A stretch of 64,000 nucleotides of DNA from Faucicola mancuniensis (GTDB taxonomy: Bacteria > Pseudomonadota > Gammaproteobacteria > Pseudomonadales > Moraxellaceae). Below the pieces are notes generated by a model. That model saw nothing but the letters and a program-made list of their open reading frames with translations. It did no database searches and was not told where the DNA came from. The translations under genes were made by a program, and so were the position numbers. Below are positions 25,800 through 34,945 of this stretch, one piece after another. Location: the NCBI RefSeq assembly GCF_046523945.1, contig NZ_CP171363.1:1054001-1118000 (forward strand), read 5' to 3'. Every line of letters starts with the position of its first letter. Within the stretch, counting starts at the first letter, position 1.

Positions 25800-27260
25800 A
25801 TGCAAAACTTCCCCCCAATCTCAATCACTTGTTTCAAAGCCTACGACATTCGTGGCGAGTTAAACGTAAACCTTGACAACGACATCGCCTACCGTGTCGG
25901 ACGAGCGTTCGCCCAATATCTAAAAATGAGTGAACAAGCCAACAGCCAAACCAAAAACGCCATTGTCATCGGCTCAGACATTCGCCAATCTAGCGAAAGC
26001 CTAAAAAAATCTGCCATTGACGGCATTTTGGACGCAGGCGTGGACGTGATTGACTTGGGCATGACAGGCACAGAAGAAGTCTATTTTTTCACCAGCCACT
26101 ATCAAGCCATGGGCGGTATTGAAGTAACCGCAAGCCACAACCCCATCAACTTTAACGGCATGAAACTGGTACGAGAGAACTCAAAACCAATCAGTAGCCA
26201 AACAGGGCTTGCCGACATTCAAAAAATCGCTGAAAGTGGCGAATTTGCAGACGTTGCCAATCGTGGCGATTACCAACTAAAAACCGACAAAACCGCCTAT
26301 ATAGACCATTTGATGAGTTATATTGATATAAAAAATGTATCAAACCTTGCCAACCCATTAAAAATCGTTATCAATAGCGGAAACGGCAGTGCAGGGCCTG
26401 TGGTGGATTTATTGGTGGAGCGTTTGGAAAACACAAGTTTAGAATTTATCAAACTTCATCACGAACCAGACGGCAGTTTTCCAAACGGTATCCCAAACCC
26501 AATGATTATCGCCAATCGCAAACCAACCGAAGAAAAACTGCTTGCCGAAAAAGCGGATTTGGCGATTGCGTTTGACGGTGATTTTGACCGTTGTTTCTTT
26601 TTTGACGAAAATGGACGTTTTATTGAAGGCACATACCTTGTTGGCGTGTTGGCACAGGCGTTTTTGGACAAAGAGCAGGGAGCGAGCATTGTCTATGACC
26701 CACGCAATATTTTGAACACCGAAAGCATTATCCACAACGCCAACGGCAAGGCGGTGATGAGCCAATCTGGGCATTCATTTATCAAAGAAATCATGCGTCA
26801 GACAGAGGCGGTGTACGGTGGCGAAATGTCGGCACATCACTATTTCCGTGATTTTAACTACTGCGATAGCGGTATGATTACTTGGCTATTGGTGGTGGAA
26901 TTGTTGGCAAAATCTGGCAAAAAATTCTCACAATTGGTTGATGAAATGATTGATAGTTTCCCAATTTCTGGCGAAATTAATTTTAAACTAAACGGCATTA
27001 CCGCCAAAGAATTGTTGGCAAAATTAAAAGAAAACCCAAATCAATTTGACGAAAATTCCCAAGAAAATGCAAAGCTAGATGAACTAGACGGTTTATCGGT
27101 GAATTTTGACAAATGGCGATTTAATATGCGTGCGTCAAATACCGAGCCGTTGGTGCGGTTAAATGTGGAAACGATTGGCGATAAAGAGTTGTTAAATGCC
27201 AAAACCACGCAAATTTGCGATTGGATTATTGCCAATGGTGGGGTGAATGCCGACCATTAA
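25800..27260 (+). CDS. manB: Phosphomannomutase/phosphoglucomutase (ManB/CpsG type)
   Basis: Interconverts mannose-6-phosphate and mannose-1-phosphate (often also the glucose forms) for polysaccharide and lipooligosaccharide synthesis. The catalytic serine is Ser112 in TASHNP. The metal loop DGDFDRCFFFD lies near residue 260 and the sugar-binding loop GEMSAHHYFRDF near 340; the C-terminal phosphate-binding loop is RASNTEPLVRLN. The 486 residues start with ITCFKAYDIRG, the close match to E. coli CpsG that favours a mannose role. An AAAAGG site at 25787 supports the start. Confidence 0.85.
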   Translation: MQNFPPISITCFKAYDIRGELNVNLDNDIAYRVGRAFAQYLKMSEQANSQTKNAIVIGSDIRQSSESLKKSAIDGILDAGVDVIDLGMTGTEEVYFFTSHYQAMGGIEVTASHNPINFNGMKLVRENSKPISSQTGLADIQKIAESGEFADVANRGDYQLKTDKTAYIDHLMSYIDIKNVSNLANPLKIVINSGNGSAGPVVDLLVERLENTSLEFIKLHHEPDGSFPNGIPNPMIIANRKPTEEKLLAEKADLAIAFDGDFDRCFFFDENGRFIEGTYLVGVLAQAFLDKEQGASIVYDPRNILNTESIIHNANGKAVMSQSGHSFIKEIMRQTEAVYGGEMSAHHYFRDFNYCDSGMITWLLVVELLAKSGKKFSQLVDEMIDSFPISGEINFKLNGITAKELLAKLKENPNQFDENSQENAKLDELDGLSVNFDKWRFNMRASNTEPLVRLNVETIGDKELLNAKTTQICDWIIANGGVNADH

Positions 27261-27278
27261 GCGTTTAGTTTTATCACA

Positions 27279-27312
27279 AAAAAAGCCATTCAATTAAGAA
27301 TGGCTTTTTTAT
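27279..27312. terminator. Bidirectional rho-independent terminator
   Basis: AAGCCATTC and GAATGGCTT pair around a short loop with A and T tracts, between convergent manB and the anchored protein gene. Confidence 0.87.
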
Positions 27313-27353
27313 GGTTTTTTGAAAAAAATTGAATTTGTCAAAAAATGTTTAGA

Positions 27354-27707
27354 TTAGTTGGTCGCTGAAGCAATCGGTGCTTGTACATCAACGGTTTCGT
27401 CAGTGTTGGCTTCAATTTTTTCGGCAGCTGATGCAACTTTTTCTTTGTTTTCTTCAACCACTTCGGCTTTGGCGGTTGCCGTTGTACTTGCTGGGGTGCT
27501 TGCAGCAGCAGTTGCGGTGGCTGTTTCGGTAACGGCTGGCGTGCTTGCGTTAGCGTTTAATTGCTCTTTGGTGAAGTGCTGACCTGCTGGACGCATAAAT
27601 GCCGTTACGCCAACCAACGCCACAATAGCTAAAAACGCTACTGAACCGATTAAGGTGTGTAGCAGTTCTTTTTTGATATCATTTTCCACAACGTCATGAT
27701 GAGACAT
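27354..27707 (-). CDS. Membrane-anchored Ala/Thr-rich protein, unknown
   Basis: A 117-residue protein from the ATG at 27707, chosen because of the GTGAGG ribosome site; the frame opens four codons earlier. A hydrophilic N-terminus is followed by one membrane segment (residues about 16-36), then a long Ala/Thr/Glu-rich, probably disordered, periplasmic tail. No family is recognised. It stands alone with its own promoter region upstream. Confidence 0.6.
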   Translation of the reverse strand: MSHHDVVENDIKKELLHTLIGSVAFLAIVALVGVTAFMRPAGQHFTKEQLNANASTPAVTETATATAAASTPASTTATAKAEVVEENKEKVASAAEKIEANTDETVDVQAPIASATN

Positions 27708-27826
27708 GATAAACCTCACTTAAATTTTTAACCAGATGGTAATATTATACGAAATTTCTGTATCATTATATACTAAATTTTTACAGCATTGTATAAAACC
27801 TTATTAATTTTATGGTTTTTTTTGTA

Positions 27827-29404
27827 TTATCGGCGTTTTTTTGGGCTATTTTGCTTGCTTAATACACTGATAAGGAACAAAAAACCGCTTAACAGTAATA
27901 TCGGATAACTGCCCCAACGCATAAATGGCGTGTTGCCTGTGCGAGATTGGATTTCGCCACGCAGGACAGTTGATTGAAACTGTGGTGCTTTAGCAACGAT
28001 TTGTCCTTTGTCGTTGATGATGGCGGTTACGCCTGTGTTGGTGGCACGCACGAACCAGCGTCCTGTTTCTATCGCACGCATTTGCACCATTTGTAAGTGT
28101 TGCAACGGGCCTGCCGATGTGCCAAACCATGCATCATTAGAAACGGTTAGCAAAAAGTCGCTGTGTTTGGCATTTTGGCGAGTGGTGTCAGGATAAGCAA
28201 CTTCATAACAAATTGCCACGCCAACACGGTTATTTTTGGCGGATAAAGGCGGTTGATTGGCTTTGCCTTCGCTAAAACTAATCGCACCGCCCATCAAGTC
28301 TGGCAATGCCCAATTTAACAAGCCTTCAAACGGTACATATTCGCCCACAGGGACAAGGTTTTGTTTTTTGTACAAGCCTTCGGCATTCGCCCCCAACGCA
28401 ATCACGCTGTTATAATACGGTGGGTGTTTGTCGGTTGCCGAGTTATATTCGCTGTTATCCACATAGGGTATGCCTGTTATCCAACTGGTGTTGGTTTGTT
28501 TGGCAATATTGGCAACTTCGCTGATAAACTCCCAAGCGTCAAGCTGGGTCATCGGAATGGACGCTTCTGGCTAGACCACGATGTCTTGCCCCCATTCGCT
28601 TTGCGATAACGTGGCGTAGATTTCTAGGGTTTTTGATTGATAAGAGGTAAGCCATTTTAAATCTTGCGGAATGTTGCCTTGAATTAATGACACCTTGAGA
28701 TTTGGGCTGTTTTTGGCTTGCGTCCACGCAGGATTAATCAACCACAACGCCACACTTGCCACCAATAGCACACTGGCTAAAATGACAAATTGATAACGTT
28801 TGCGAATGGTTTCTACCAAACTTGCCGATACAAATACCGACAAAAAACTAATCGCCAATACGCCAAAAATTGGAGCAAGGCTATTTATCCACATTTGTTC
28901 GGTATAAGCATAACCCACAAATAACCAAGGAAAACCTGTAAAAAGCCAAGTTTTTAGCCATTCTTGTAGCACCCAAAGCGATGCAAAGCTAAAAGGTTGT
29001 TTGGCGGTATACTTGTTAAAAACCCATGCCAACAAGCCATGAAACAAGCCCATGACAAGCCCCATCACCGCAATCATCAAAACTGCCAAAACCGCAGGCG
29101 TGTTGCCATATTGGTGAATGGACGTGTACAGCCAAAACGCCCCCACGCACCAAAGCCCCATGCCGTACATCTCACCAATCAAAAACGCACGAGCATGCGT
29201 CATCGGTGCTAGTAGCAAGGCATACAGCACCAAAGGCGAAATCAACGCAACGAACCACAATTGATAAGGGGCTAACGCAAACATAAACATCGCCCCAGCC
29301 AGCCATGCAATTATCAAACGTGGCAACAGGGCAAATTCATTGATACCGCTGTCATGGCTTTGGGCGGTCAGTTGTTTTTTTAAAGATTGGGTATTTAAAC
29401 GCAT
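27827..29404 (-). pseudogene. lnt: Apolipoprotein N-acyltransferase with in-frame amber codon
   Basis: Lnt adds the third acyl chain to lipoproteins in the inner membrane. The first piece (28571-29404) has the multi-span N-terminal half and ends DIVV. A TAG at 28571-28573 replaces the Trp of the WPE motif. The same frame continues with PEASIPMTQ and contains the family's catalytic Glu (in PEASIP), Lys (around LYKKQNLVPVGEYVPF) and Cys (GVAICYEVAYP). Total length 525 fits the family (E. coli 512). All catalytic residues lie after the stop, so the gene is non-functional unless the codon is suppressed or is a sequencing error. corC is 30 bp upstream, the usual pairing. Confidence 0.88.
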
Positions 29405-29433
29405 AATTTACAAAATCAGATTGGTTGGCAAGA

Positions 29434-30324
29434 CTAACCATTATACCCTTTTACCAATTCAATTTCTTGAATAAATCGCTCATCAGCCGATAAAACCGTT
29501 AATTGACAATCATCAATCAGCACTTTTTGTCCCAACAAGTCATTGACTTGCCCCAAACTGTGCATTACCAAACCGCCCATGCTATTGACTTCATTATGCA
29601 AAAACGTTGTGCCAAGCTGTTGATTACACAGCTCAATCGGCGTGATGGATTGCACAATCCAAGTATCGGTTTTGCCGACCACAGGGATGATGTGATTGGT
29701 TTCGTCAATACCTGCGATGTCGTCATGTTCGTCTTCAATGTCGCCCACGATTTCTTCTAACAAATCTTCTAGTGTTACCACGCCTGCGGTATTGCCAAAT
29801 TCGTCAATGACGATAGCCATGTGCATTTGGTTTTTTTGAAAAAGGCGTAATAAATTATCCGAACGAGCGGTTTCACTGATAAAAATCGGCCGACGTAACA
29901 CGCTGTCTAAGTCAAAATATGCGGTACCGCCACGGGCTTTTTCCACCAAAAACGGAATCAAATCTTTTGCCAATAAAATGCCGATAACATTGTTTTGGCT
30001 ATCATCTTCAAACACAGGATAGCGAGAATGCGTCGTCTCTAGGTAGGCTTGCATAATGTCTGGTGGTGTGGCATGAATGGATACGCCTGTTACTTGGCTC
30101 ATCGGTGTCATGATTTCGTGGACTTGCGTGGCAGGTAGCTCAAGCACGCCCTCTAACATCGCAACCGTATCAGGCTCAAGCAGTCTGCGAGAATCATGAA
30201 TGATTTTTACCAGTTCATCACGGGTTTCTGGTGCGGTGGATAGCCAGCGTTTTAGCCCTTTTGACCAAATGCTGGAAGTTTGTTGGTTACTCTGGTGTGA
30301 GTTGTCGTCTGACATGACGGACAT
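29434..30324 (-). CDS. corC: CorC/HlyC-family transporter-associated protein with CBS domains
   Basis: A cytoplasmic protein linked to magnesium/cobalt efflux (YbeX/CorC). After a short acidic tail it has two CBS domains (residues about 65-185, with VHEIMTPMSQV and FGNTAGVVTLEDLLEEIVGDIEDE) and a C-terminal CorC_HlyC domain. The ATG at 30324 has an AGAGG site, giving 296 residues; the frame runs back to 30381. It lies directly upstream of lnt on the same strand, as in many proteobacteria, so both may share an operon. Confidence 0.87.
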   Translation of the reverse strand: MSVMSDDNSHQSNQQTSSIWSKGLKRWLSTAPETRDELVKIIHDSRRLLEPDTVAMLEGVLELPATQVHEIMTPMSQVTGVSIHATPPDIMQAYLETTHSRYPVFEDDSQNNVIGILLAKDLIPFLVEKARGGTAYFDLDSVLRRPIFISETARSDNLLRLFQKNQMHMAIVIDEFGNTAGVVTLEDLLEEIVGDIEDEHDDIAGIDETNHIIPVVGKTDTWIVQSITPIELCNQQLGTTFLHNEVNSMGGLVMHSLGQVNDLLGQKVLIDDCQLTVLSADERFIQEIELVKGYNG

Positions 30325-30450
30325 AGACCTCTTGTTGCGAATATTGCTTGCAACTTTAACCCAACTTGCGTGGGCTTGCAATCTTTTTTTTAAAAAATTA
30401 ACAAAATTTTGTCAAAATGATTGTCAAAAATTGCAAACAGATGTTAAATC

Positions 30451-30942
30451 TTATTGCTCAATCCAATAAATAACTCGCTCTTCTTGGTCTATTTCGGATA
30501 TTTTGGTTTCGGACACACAGCGACCTGCAACGCTGACGTTATTTTGGTACATCAATTGCTTGGTTTTGGCTTTATCCTTGGTAATTAACAAATGCCAATC
30601 GGGCAAATCTTGTCCACGGTATAGACGTTTGTACGCACAAGTGGCAGGCAACCACGGCAAATCCGCCAAAATCTCCACCGTCAAACTGATACAATCAGGC
30701 ACATAGGCACGCCGTTCGGCATAGCGTGAACAACTGCCCGTTTCACAGTCCAGCAGTCGGCACGCCACATCGGTGTATTCCACTTCGTCCGTGTCTTCGT
30801 CTTGCAATTTTACCAAACAGCATGCCCCACAGCCATCGCACAGGGCTTCCCATTCGGCGGTGGTGAGCATATCTAGCGGATATTTTTGCCAAAAATTTGG
30901 GCGAATATCGGTTTGGGCGGGCGAGGTGTTATTGCTTGGCAT
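30451..30942 (-). CDS. YcgN family (UPF0260) cysteine-cluster protein
   Basis: A 163-residue cytoplasmic protein with the UPF0260 pattern: WEALCDGCGACC near residue 31, a following ACRLLDCETGSCSRY and YVPDCISL. The clustered cysteines suggest metal or Fe-S binding; the function of the family is not established. The N-terminal 15 residues (Asn/Ser/Thr-rich) are probably an extension. Confidence 0.87.
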   Translation of the reverse strand: MPSNNTSPAQTDIRPNFWQKYPLDMLTTAEWEALCDGCGACCLVKLQDEDTDEVEYTDVACRLLDCETGSCSRYAERRAYVPDCISLTVEILADLPWLPATCAYKRLYRGQDLPDWHLLITKDKAKTKQLMYQNNVSVAGRCVSETKISEIDQEERVIYWIEQ

Positions 30943-31051
30943 AGGATAGTAAGTCTTAATAAAAATTCACATTATTATAACGGAAAATTTTGTTAAAATG
31001 GTATATTGTAAATTTTTAGCCAACATTTTTAACCAACAAAAGGACAATGGC

Positions 31052-31786
31052 ATGCAAATCCAAACTTCAGAATTACAATCCACCACGCCAGATGGCACAA
31101 CGCTAAAAAGCTACGTTTGTTCGCCAAACGACAGCTTAGCAACCAAACTACCTGCGATTTTGGTCGCACCTGAATGGTGGGGTGTGAGCGAACACCCAAA
31201 AAATGTTACCGAAAAACTTGCCAAAGCGGGCTTTGTCGCTGTGGCGATGGACATTTATGGCGATGGCAAATTAACCACCGATGCCAGTCAAGCCAACGAA
31301 TGGATGAGCCAAATGCTTGCCGACCAAGACAAACTGATGGCTCGTTGTGCATTGATTTTAAAAGATTTTTGTCAATTGGACAATGTGGATAAAGACCGTA
31401 TCGGTGTAATTGGGTTTTGTTTTGGTGGTAAAATTGCGTTGGATATGGCTCGTGAAGGCTTTGATATCAAGGCAGTTGCGACTTTTCACGGCAACCCAAT
31501 GCCAAAACAACCCGCCCAAAAAGACAAATTTATAGCCAAAGTCTTGGTTGCACATGGCGAAGCTGACAGCATGGTGTCTATGGAGGCGATTGAGGGCTTA
31601 AAACAAGAGCTGGACAATGCCCAAGTGGATTATACCATTGATGTGTACGAGGGGGCAAAGCATGGTTTTAGCAATCCGCACGCCGATGAACGTGCCAAAC
31701 AAAATGGCGTGGATTTGGGCTATGATGAAGCAGCCACCACGATTAGTTGGGATAATATGATTGAATTTATGAATAAAAATTTGTGA
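31052..31786 (+). CDS. Dienelactone hydrolase family protein
   Basis: Alpha/beta hydrolase of the dienelactone hydrolase group, 244 residues. The nucleophile is the Cys in GVIGFCFGGKIA (residues about 126-137), the acid Asp lies near HGEADSMV and the His in AKHGFSNP, giving the Cys-Asp-His triad of the family. The start at 31052 has an AAAGGAC site; the frame also opens at 30998. Its substrate is not predictable; many members are general carboxyl-ester hydrolases. Confidence 0.85.
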   Translation: MQIQTSELQSTTPDGTTLKSYVCSPNDSLATKLPAILVAPEWWGVSEHPKNVTEKLAKAGFVAVAMDIYGDGKLTTDASQANEWMSQMLADQDKLMARCALILKDFCQLDNVDKDRIGVIGFCFGGKIALDMAREGFDIKAVATFHGNPMPKQPAQKDKFIAKVLVAHGEADSMVSMEAIEGLKQELDNAQVDYTIDVYEGAKHGFSNPHADERAKQNGVDLGYDEAATTISWDNMIEFMNKNL

Positions 31787-32119
31787 TGGGTGATAGCGAT
31801 TGCTTATCAAATTTGACAAGCAACAATTTATAATCAGCAAACACTTTTGTGGTTTGCTGATTTTTTATGCGTACTAAAAAAAATTTGCGATATTATACAC
31901 AAGTGTTTAAAAAACACAATAAATAAATATGTTAAATGTATGTTTATTATTCTTAAAAAGTTTTATTAAATTAAAATAAATATTAAATATATATTTTCAA
32001 ATAAAAATAAACAATAAAATTGGCTTAACGACAAATTTTACAGGATAAATAGCCTTAATTTATCCCAAAAAATCGGTTAGGATAAAGATATCTTTATTCA
32101 CCCGACAAGGAACAAAGCC
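31787..32119. other. 333-bp AT-rich gap holding one terminator and a likely promoter
   Basis: A rho-independent hairpin (31832-31866) ends the hydrolase transcript. The rest is extremely AT-rich and holds no ORF I can support; it probably carries the promoter and a leader of the NYN gene, whose AAGGAAC ribosome site lies at about 32107. Confidence 0.5.
31832..31866 (+). terminator. Rho-independent terminator after the dienelactone hydrolase gene
   Basis: AATCAGCAAAC and GTTTGCTGATT form a stem around a short loop, followed by T6. Confidence 0.85.
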
Positions 32120-34177
32120 ATGGCAAATTACAGCTTTTATTCACAGTTTGACAACCAAACGAACCGACCGAGTAACAAACAACCGCAAATCGCACTGTTT
32201 ATTGACGCAGAAAACGTACCAGCTCAGCACATGGACGATGTGATGGCAACCTTGCAACAGCAAGGCGAAATCGTCATCAAACGTATCTATGCCAACTGGA
32301 GCAAGCCACAAGTGCAAGGCTGGCGTGATGCGATTGTGTTACATGGTCTGACGAGTATTCACCAATTTGACCATGTGGTCGGCAAAAATGCCAGCGACAT
32401 CAGCATTTGTATTGATGCGATTGAAACTTGTTTTAAAAAGAAAATTGACATTTTTTGTGTGGTGACTTCTGATAGCGATTTTACGCCTTTGTGCTTGCGT
32501 TTGCGTGAATATGGCAAGCAAGTGATTGGCATGGGCAATATGAACAGCTCAAAATCGCTGGTGAATGCGTGCAATAGTTTTAAATATTTTGTCAAAGAAA
32601 ACCAAAGTTTGCCAGCACCGATTGCCAAAAATCCTGTCAATTTGCACAACAAAAAATCCCCAAATCCAAACGAAAGCAAAAAATTGATTGCCTTTATCAA
32701 AGAATTGATTGCGAGCAAAGGCAAAGATGGCGTGTTAAACACAGCAACTTTGGGTTCAGCATTGCGAAATCACCCAACACTGGATATGAGTACCTTTGGT
32801 TATAGCAAAATTGGGGATTTGCTAAAAGTGATGCACGATTTTGACACCTTTACCGAAAATTCGGCATTGTATGTCAAAGTGCATGGCGAACAACCAAAAG
32901 CCCAACCACAAAATCAAGCAAAACCACAACCAAAAGCCCAAACTCAAACAATCCCAGAGCCACCGCCGACTTATCAATCAAGTATGCTACAGGACAAAAT
33001 ATCCAGCGACATGATGTTAAAAGACACCGCCTTAACCAATGCGTTAAGCAATGCGATTGCCACTTATCAAAAAGACAACTTTGCCAAAGTATCTGATGTG
33101 AATAGCTATCTTTACGCCACTTTTGGAATTCGTTGTGAAAACTATGGCTACAATGATATGGTAGAATTACTAAAAAATCTTACCACTTTTGAAGTCAAAA
33201 AACAAAAAGACCCAAAAACCCAACAATCGGTGTACTATGTCGCTGACAAACGCTTTTTGACCGACAATGACACCGCCAACGCCGAACCACAAACCAGCAC
33301 GCCCAACACACCCAGCAAAGCCACTTGCCAAGAGTTGCGTGACAATAACCATTTGGTTGAAAACATTCGTCAAGCGATGGAAAAACACGAACAAAACAAC
33401 AATGGTTGGGTAATGTTGGCACATATCGGACAAGCATTGCGAGAAAATGGAGTGTCGCACAAAGAGTTTGGTTTTAAAACATTGGCGGAATTGTTAAAAA
33501 CCATGGATTTGTTTGACATTGAACAAAAAAACTCATCAACTTATGTCAAAGACCCATACTTTAAACCAAAAAAATCGATGAAAACTGAAGAAACCACCAC
33601 AACCCAAACGCTTGACATTGAACCAGTTGCAAACAAAGGCGTTGAAATCACAGAAATTGAAAATGCTGAAATCGCAACAGCTCAAAATGATGTGGTGGAA
33701 ATGATTGAAACATCTGAAAGCCTTAATGTTGTGGCAGAAAGTAGCGAAACCGTTGCAGAAGTGACAGCAGAAACCACAGCAGACGAAATGGCAGAAGAAA
33801 CAGCCGAAACAACGCCAACATCAACCACAGACGAATTGATTAAATTGTTAAGCGATTCGCAAAATGATGAAAACTTTGTCAATGATGCCAATGATGATAG
33901 CGACAGAGATGAAGAAGAAATTTCATTGGGTGAAGCGATTGATATTGCTATTGAAAGCACCGCCCAATCAGATGGCTGGACAAGTTATAGCGATATTGGC
34001 AAATTTTTGTACAAAGAATTTGGCGTGCGTTGCTCGGATTATGGTTGCAAAAACTTTATTGAATTTGTCAAACAATATGCCGATTTTAATGATACTGACA
34101 TTGAAGAGCAAAAAGTTAATAGCAAATTGTGTTTAAAATTATCGGACTATACCAATCCCATTCTTTATAGCTCATAG
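32120..34177 (+). CDS. NYN-domain RNase with four LOTUS/OST-HTH-type domains
   Basis: A 685-residue predicted RNA-binding endonuclease. The N-terminal NYN/LabA (DUF88) domain spans about residues 22-160, with acidic metal ligands Asp29 (FIDAEN), Asp93 (NASDISICID) and Asp118/120 (TSDSDF). Four repeats with the LOTUS pattern, a helical start followed by FGYxxLxxLL, lie at about 186-255, 305-378, 412-480 and 612-682; they are separated by Pro/Gln- and Glu/Thr-rich linkers. LOTUS domains bind RNA, including G-quadruplex forms. One or two such domains is the usual bacterial count, so four is notable. It is monocistronic with strong flanking gaps. Confidence 0.83.
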   Translation: MANYSFYSQFDNQTNRPSNKQPQIALFIDAENVPAQHMDDVMATLQQQGEIVIKRIYANWSKPQVQGWRDAIVLHGLTSIHQFDHVVGKNASDISICIDAIETCFKKKIDIFCVVTSDSDFTPLCLRLREYGKQVIGMGNMNSSKSLVNACNSFKYFVKENQSLPAPIAKNPVNLHNKKSPNPNESKKLIAFIKELIASKGKDGVLNTATLGSALRNHPTLDMSTFGYSKIGDLLKVMHDFDTFTENSALYVKVHGEQPKAQPQNQAKPQPKAQTQTIPEPPPTYQSSMLQDKISSDMMLKDTALTNALSNAIATYQKDNFAKVSDVNSYLYATFGIRCENYGYNDMVELLKNLTTFEVKKQKDPKTQQSVYYVADKRFLTDNDTANAEPQTSTPNTPSKATCQELRDNNHLVENIRQAMEKHEQNNNGWVMLAHIGQALRENGVSHKEFGFKTLAELLKTMDLFDIEQKNSSTYVKDPYFKPKKSMKTEETTTTQTLDIEPVANKGVEITEIENAEIATAQNDVVEMIETSESLNVVAESSETVAEVTAETTADEMAEETAETTPTSTTDELIKLLSDSQNDENFVNDANDDSDRDEEEISLGEAIDIAIESTAQSDGWTSYSDIGKFLYKEFGVRCSDYGCKNFIEFVKQYADFNDTDIEEQKVNSKLCLKLSDYTNPILYSS

Positions 34178-34234
34178 AAAAAGAATGTTATAAAAATGGG
34201 GAAAATTGGTTTTAACTTATCGTGCGTAATTCTC

Positions 34235-34275
34235 CACCTATAATCTTTCTTGCGAAGCAGTGCTTCTCAGGTGGA
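34235..34275 (+). repeat. Left-end hairpin of IS605-type copy A with the 20-bp core
   Basis: CTCCACCT and AGGTGGAG pair and enclose TTGCGAAGCAGTGCTTCTCA (34250-34269), itself containing a 13-bp palindrome. It may be the subterminal hairpin recognised by TnpA. The same core occurs outside this element at 10287 and 17359. Confidence 0.6.
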
Positions 34276-34378
34276 GATGTAAGCACTAACGCCCCAATCA
34301 GGGCGTTCTTGTTTTTCGATATACTGTCTAATTGTATCAATGGTAGCACCACCAGTCGTTAGCAAACAAATGGGATTT
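34267..34378 (-). pseudogene. C-terminal remnant of IS200/IS605 TnpA
   Basis: The minus strand encodes NPICLLTTGGATIDTIRQYI followed by EKQERPDWGVSAYIST and a TGA. This is the end of a Y1 (HUH) transposase, where a Gly-Gly-X-Thr-X-Ile/Val-X2-Tyr-Ile-Glu helix is typical. An in-frame stop and missing N-terminus show it is a relic, so the element cannot move unaided. The TGA is the first three bases of the 20-bp repeat read on this strand. Confidence 0.65.
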
Positions 34379-34395
34379 TAGTTGATTATTCATAA

Positions 34396-34424
34396 TTGAC
34401 ACCAAATAAAAACAATGCTAGATT
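34396..34424 (+). promoter_or_regulatory. Promoter of the IS605-type tnpB, copy A
   Basis: TTGACA, a 17-bp spacer and TAGATT stand about 30 bp upstream of the tnpB ATG. Copy B keeps TTGACA with TAAATT. Confidence 0.55.
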
Positions 34425-34793
34425 ATACCCATATTTCAATTGCCTAACAAGCCATGCTCAAAGCCTACAAATACCGAATTTACCCAAACAGTGAACAAGC
34501 CTTGCTAATTGAAAAGCATTTTGGCTGTAGTCGGTTTGTGTTCAACTGGGCGTTGGCATTGCAAAATAGATATTACAAAATCTTTGGCAAATCATTATCA
34601 CGCACCCAAATTCAAAGTCAGTTAGTCAAAAAGAAAAAGTCTGCCAAATACGCATGGCTAAACGAAGTCAATAGCCAATCATTACTTAATGCTTTACTAA
34701 ATATCTACACCGCCTTTACCAATTTCTTCAAAGGACGTAGCCGTTTTCCACGCTTCAAATCTAAAAAAATACCAGGGCGTAGCTACCAATGCC

Positions 34794-34945
34794 GTTCCAA
34801 AAAACCTACCTAAATCTACCCAAGAGCAAATTTAGCGTTTTCTTCCTACTTCAACGTTGTTTGCTCTTGTCATTTGACTTAAGACTTACATCAACTCCAT
34901 AGGCTATCACCGTAGAACTTACGGCTAATTGGTTAAAACCTTAGT
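34794..34945 (-). ncRNA. Predicted omega RNA scaffold of IS607-type copy 2
   Basis: It covers the tnpB 3' end and element right end on the minus strand. CAAGAGCAAA (34821-34830) and TTTGCTCTTG (34860-34869) are perfect complements and correspond to the differing but also paired arms of copy 1. The CCGTA/TACGG hairpin near the tnpB stop is shared. The expected guide begins CATTGGTAGCTACGCC, which is the interrupted IS605-type tnpB. Confidence 0.65.
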
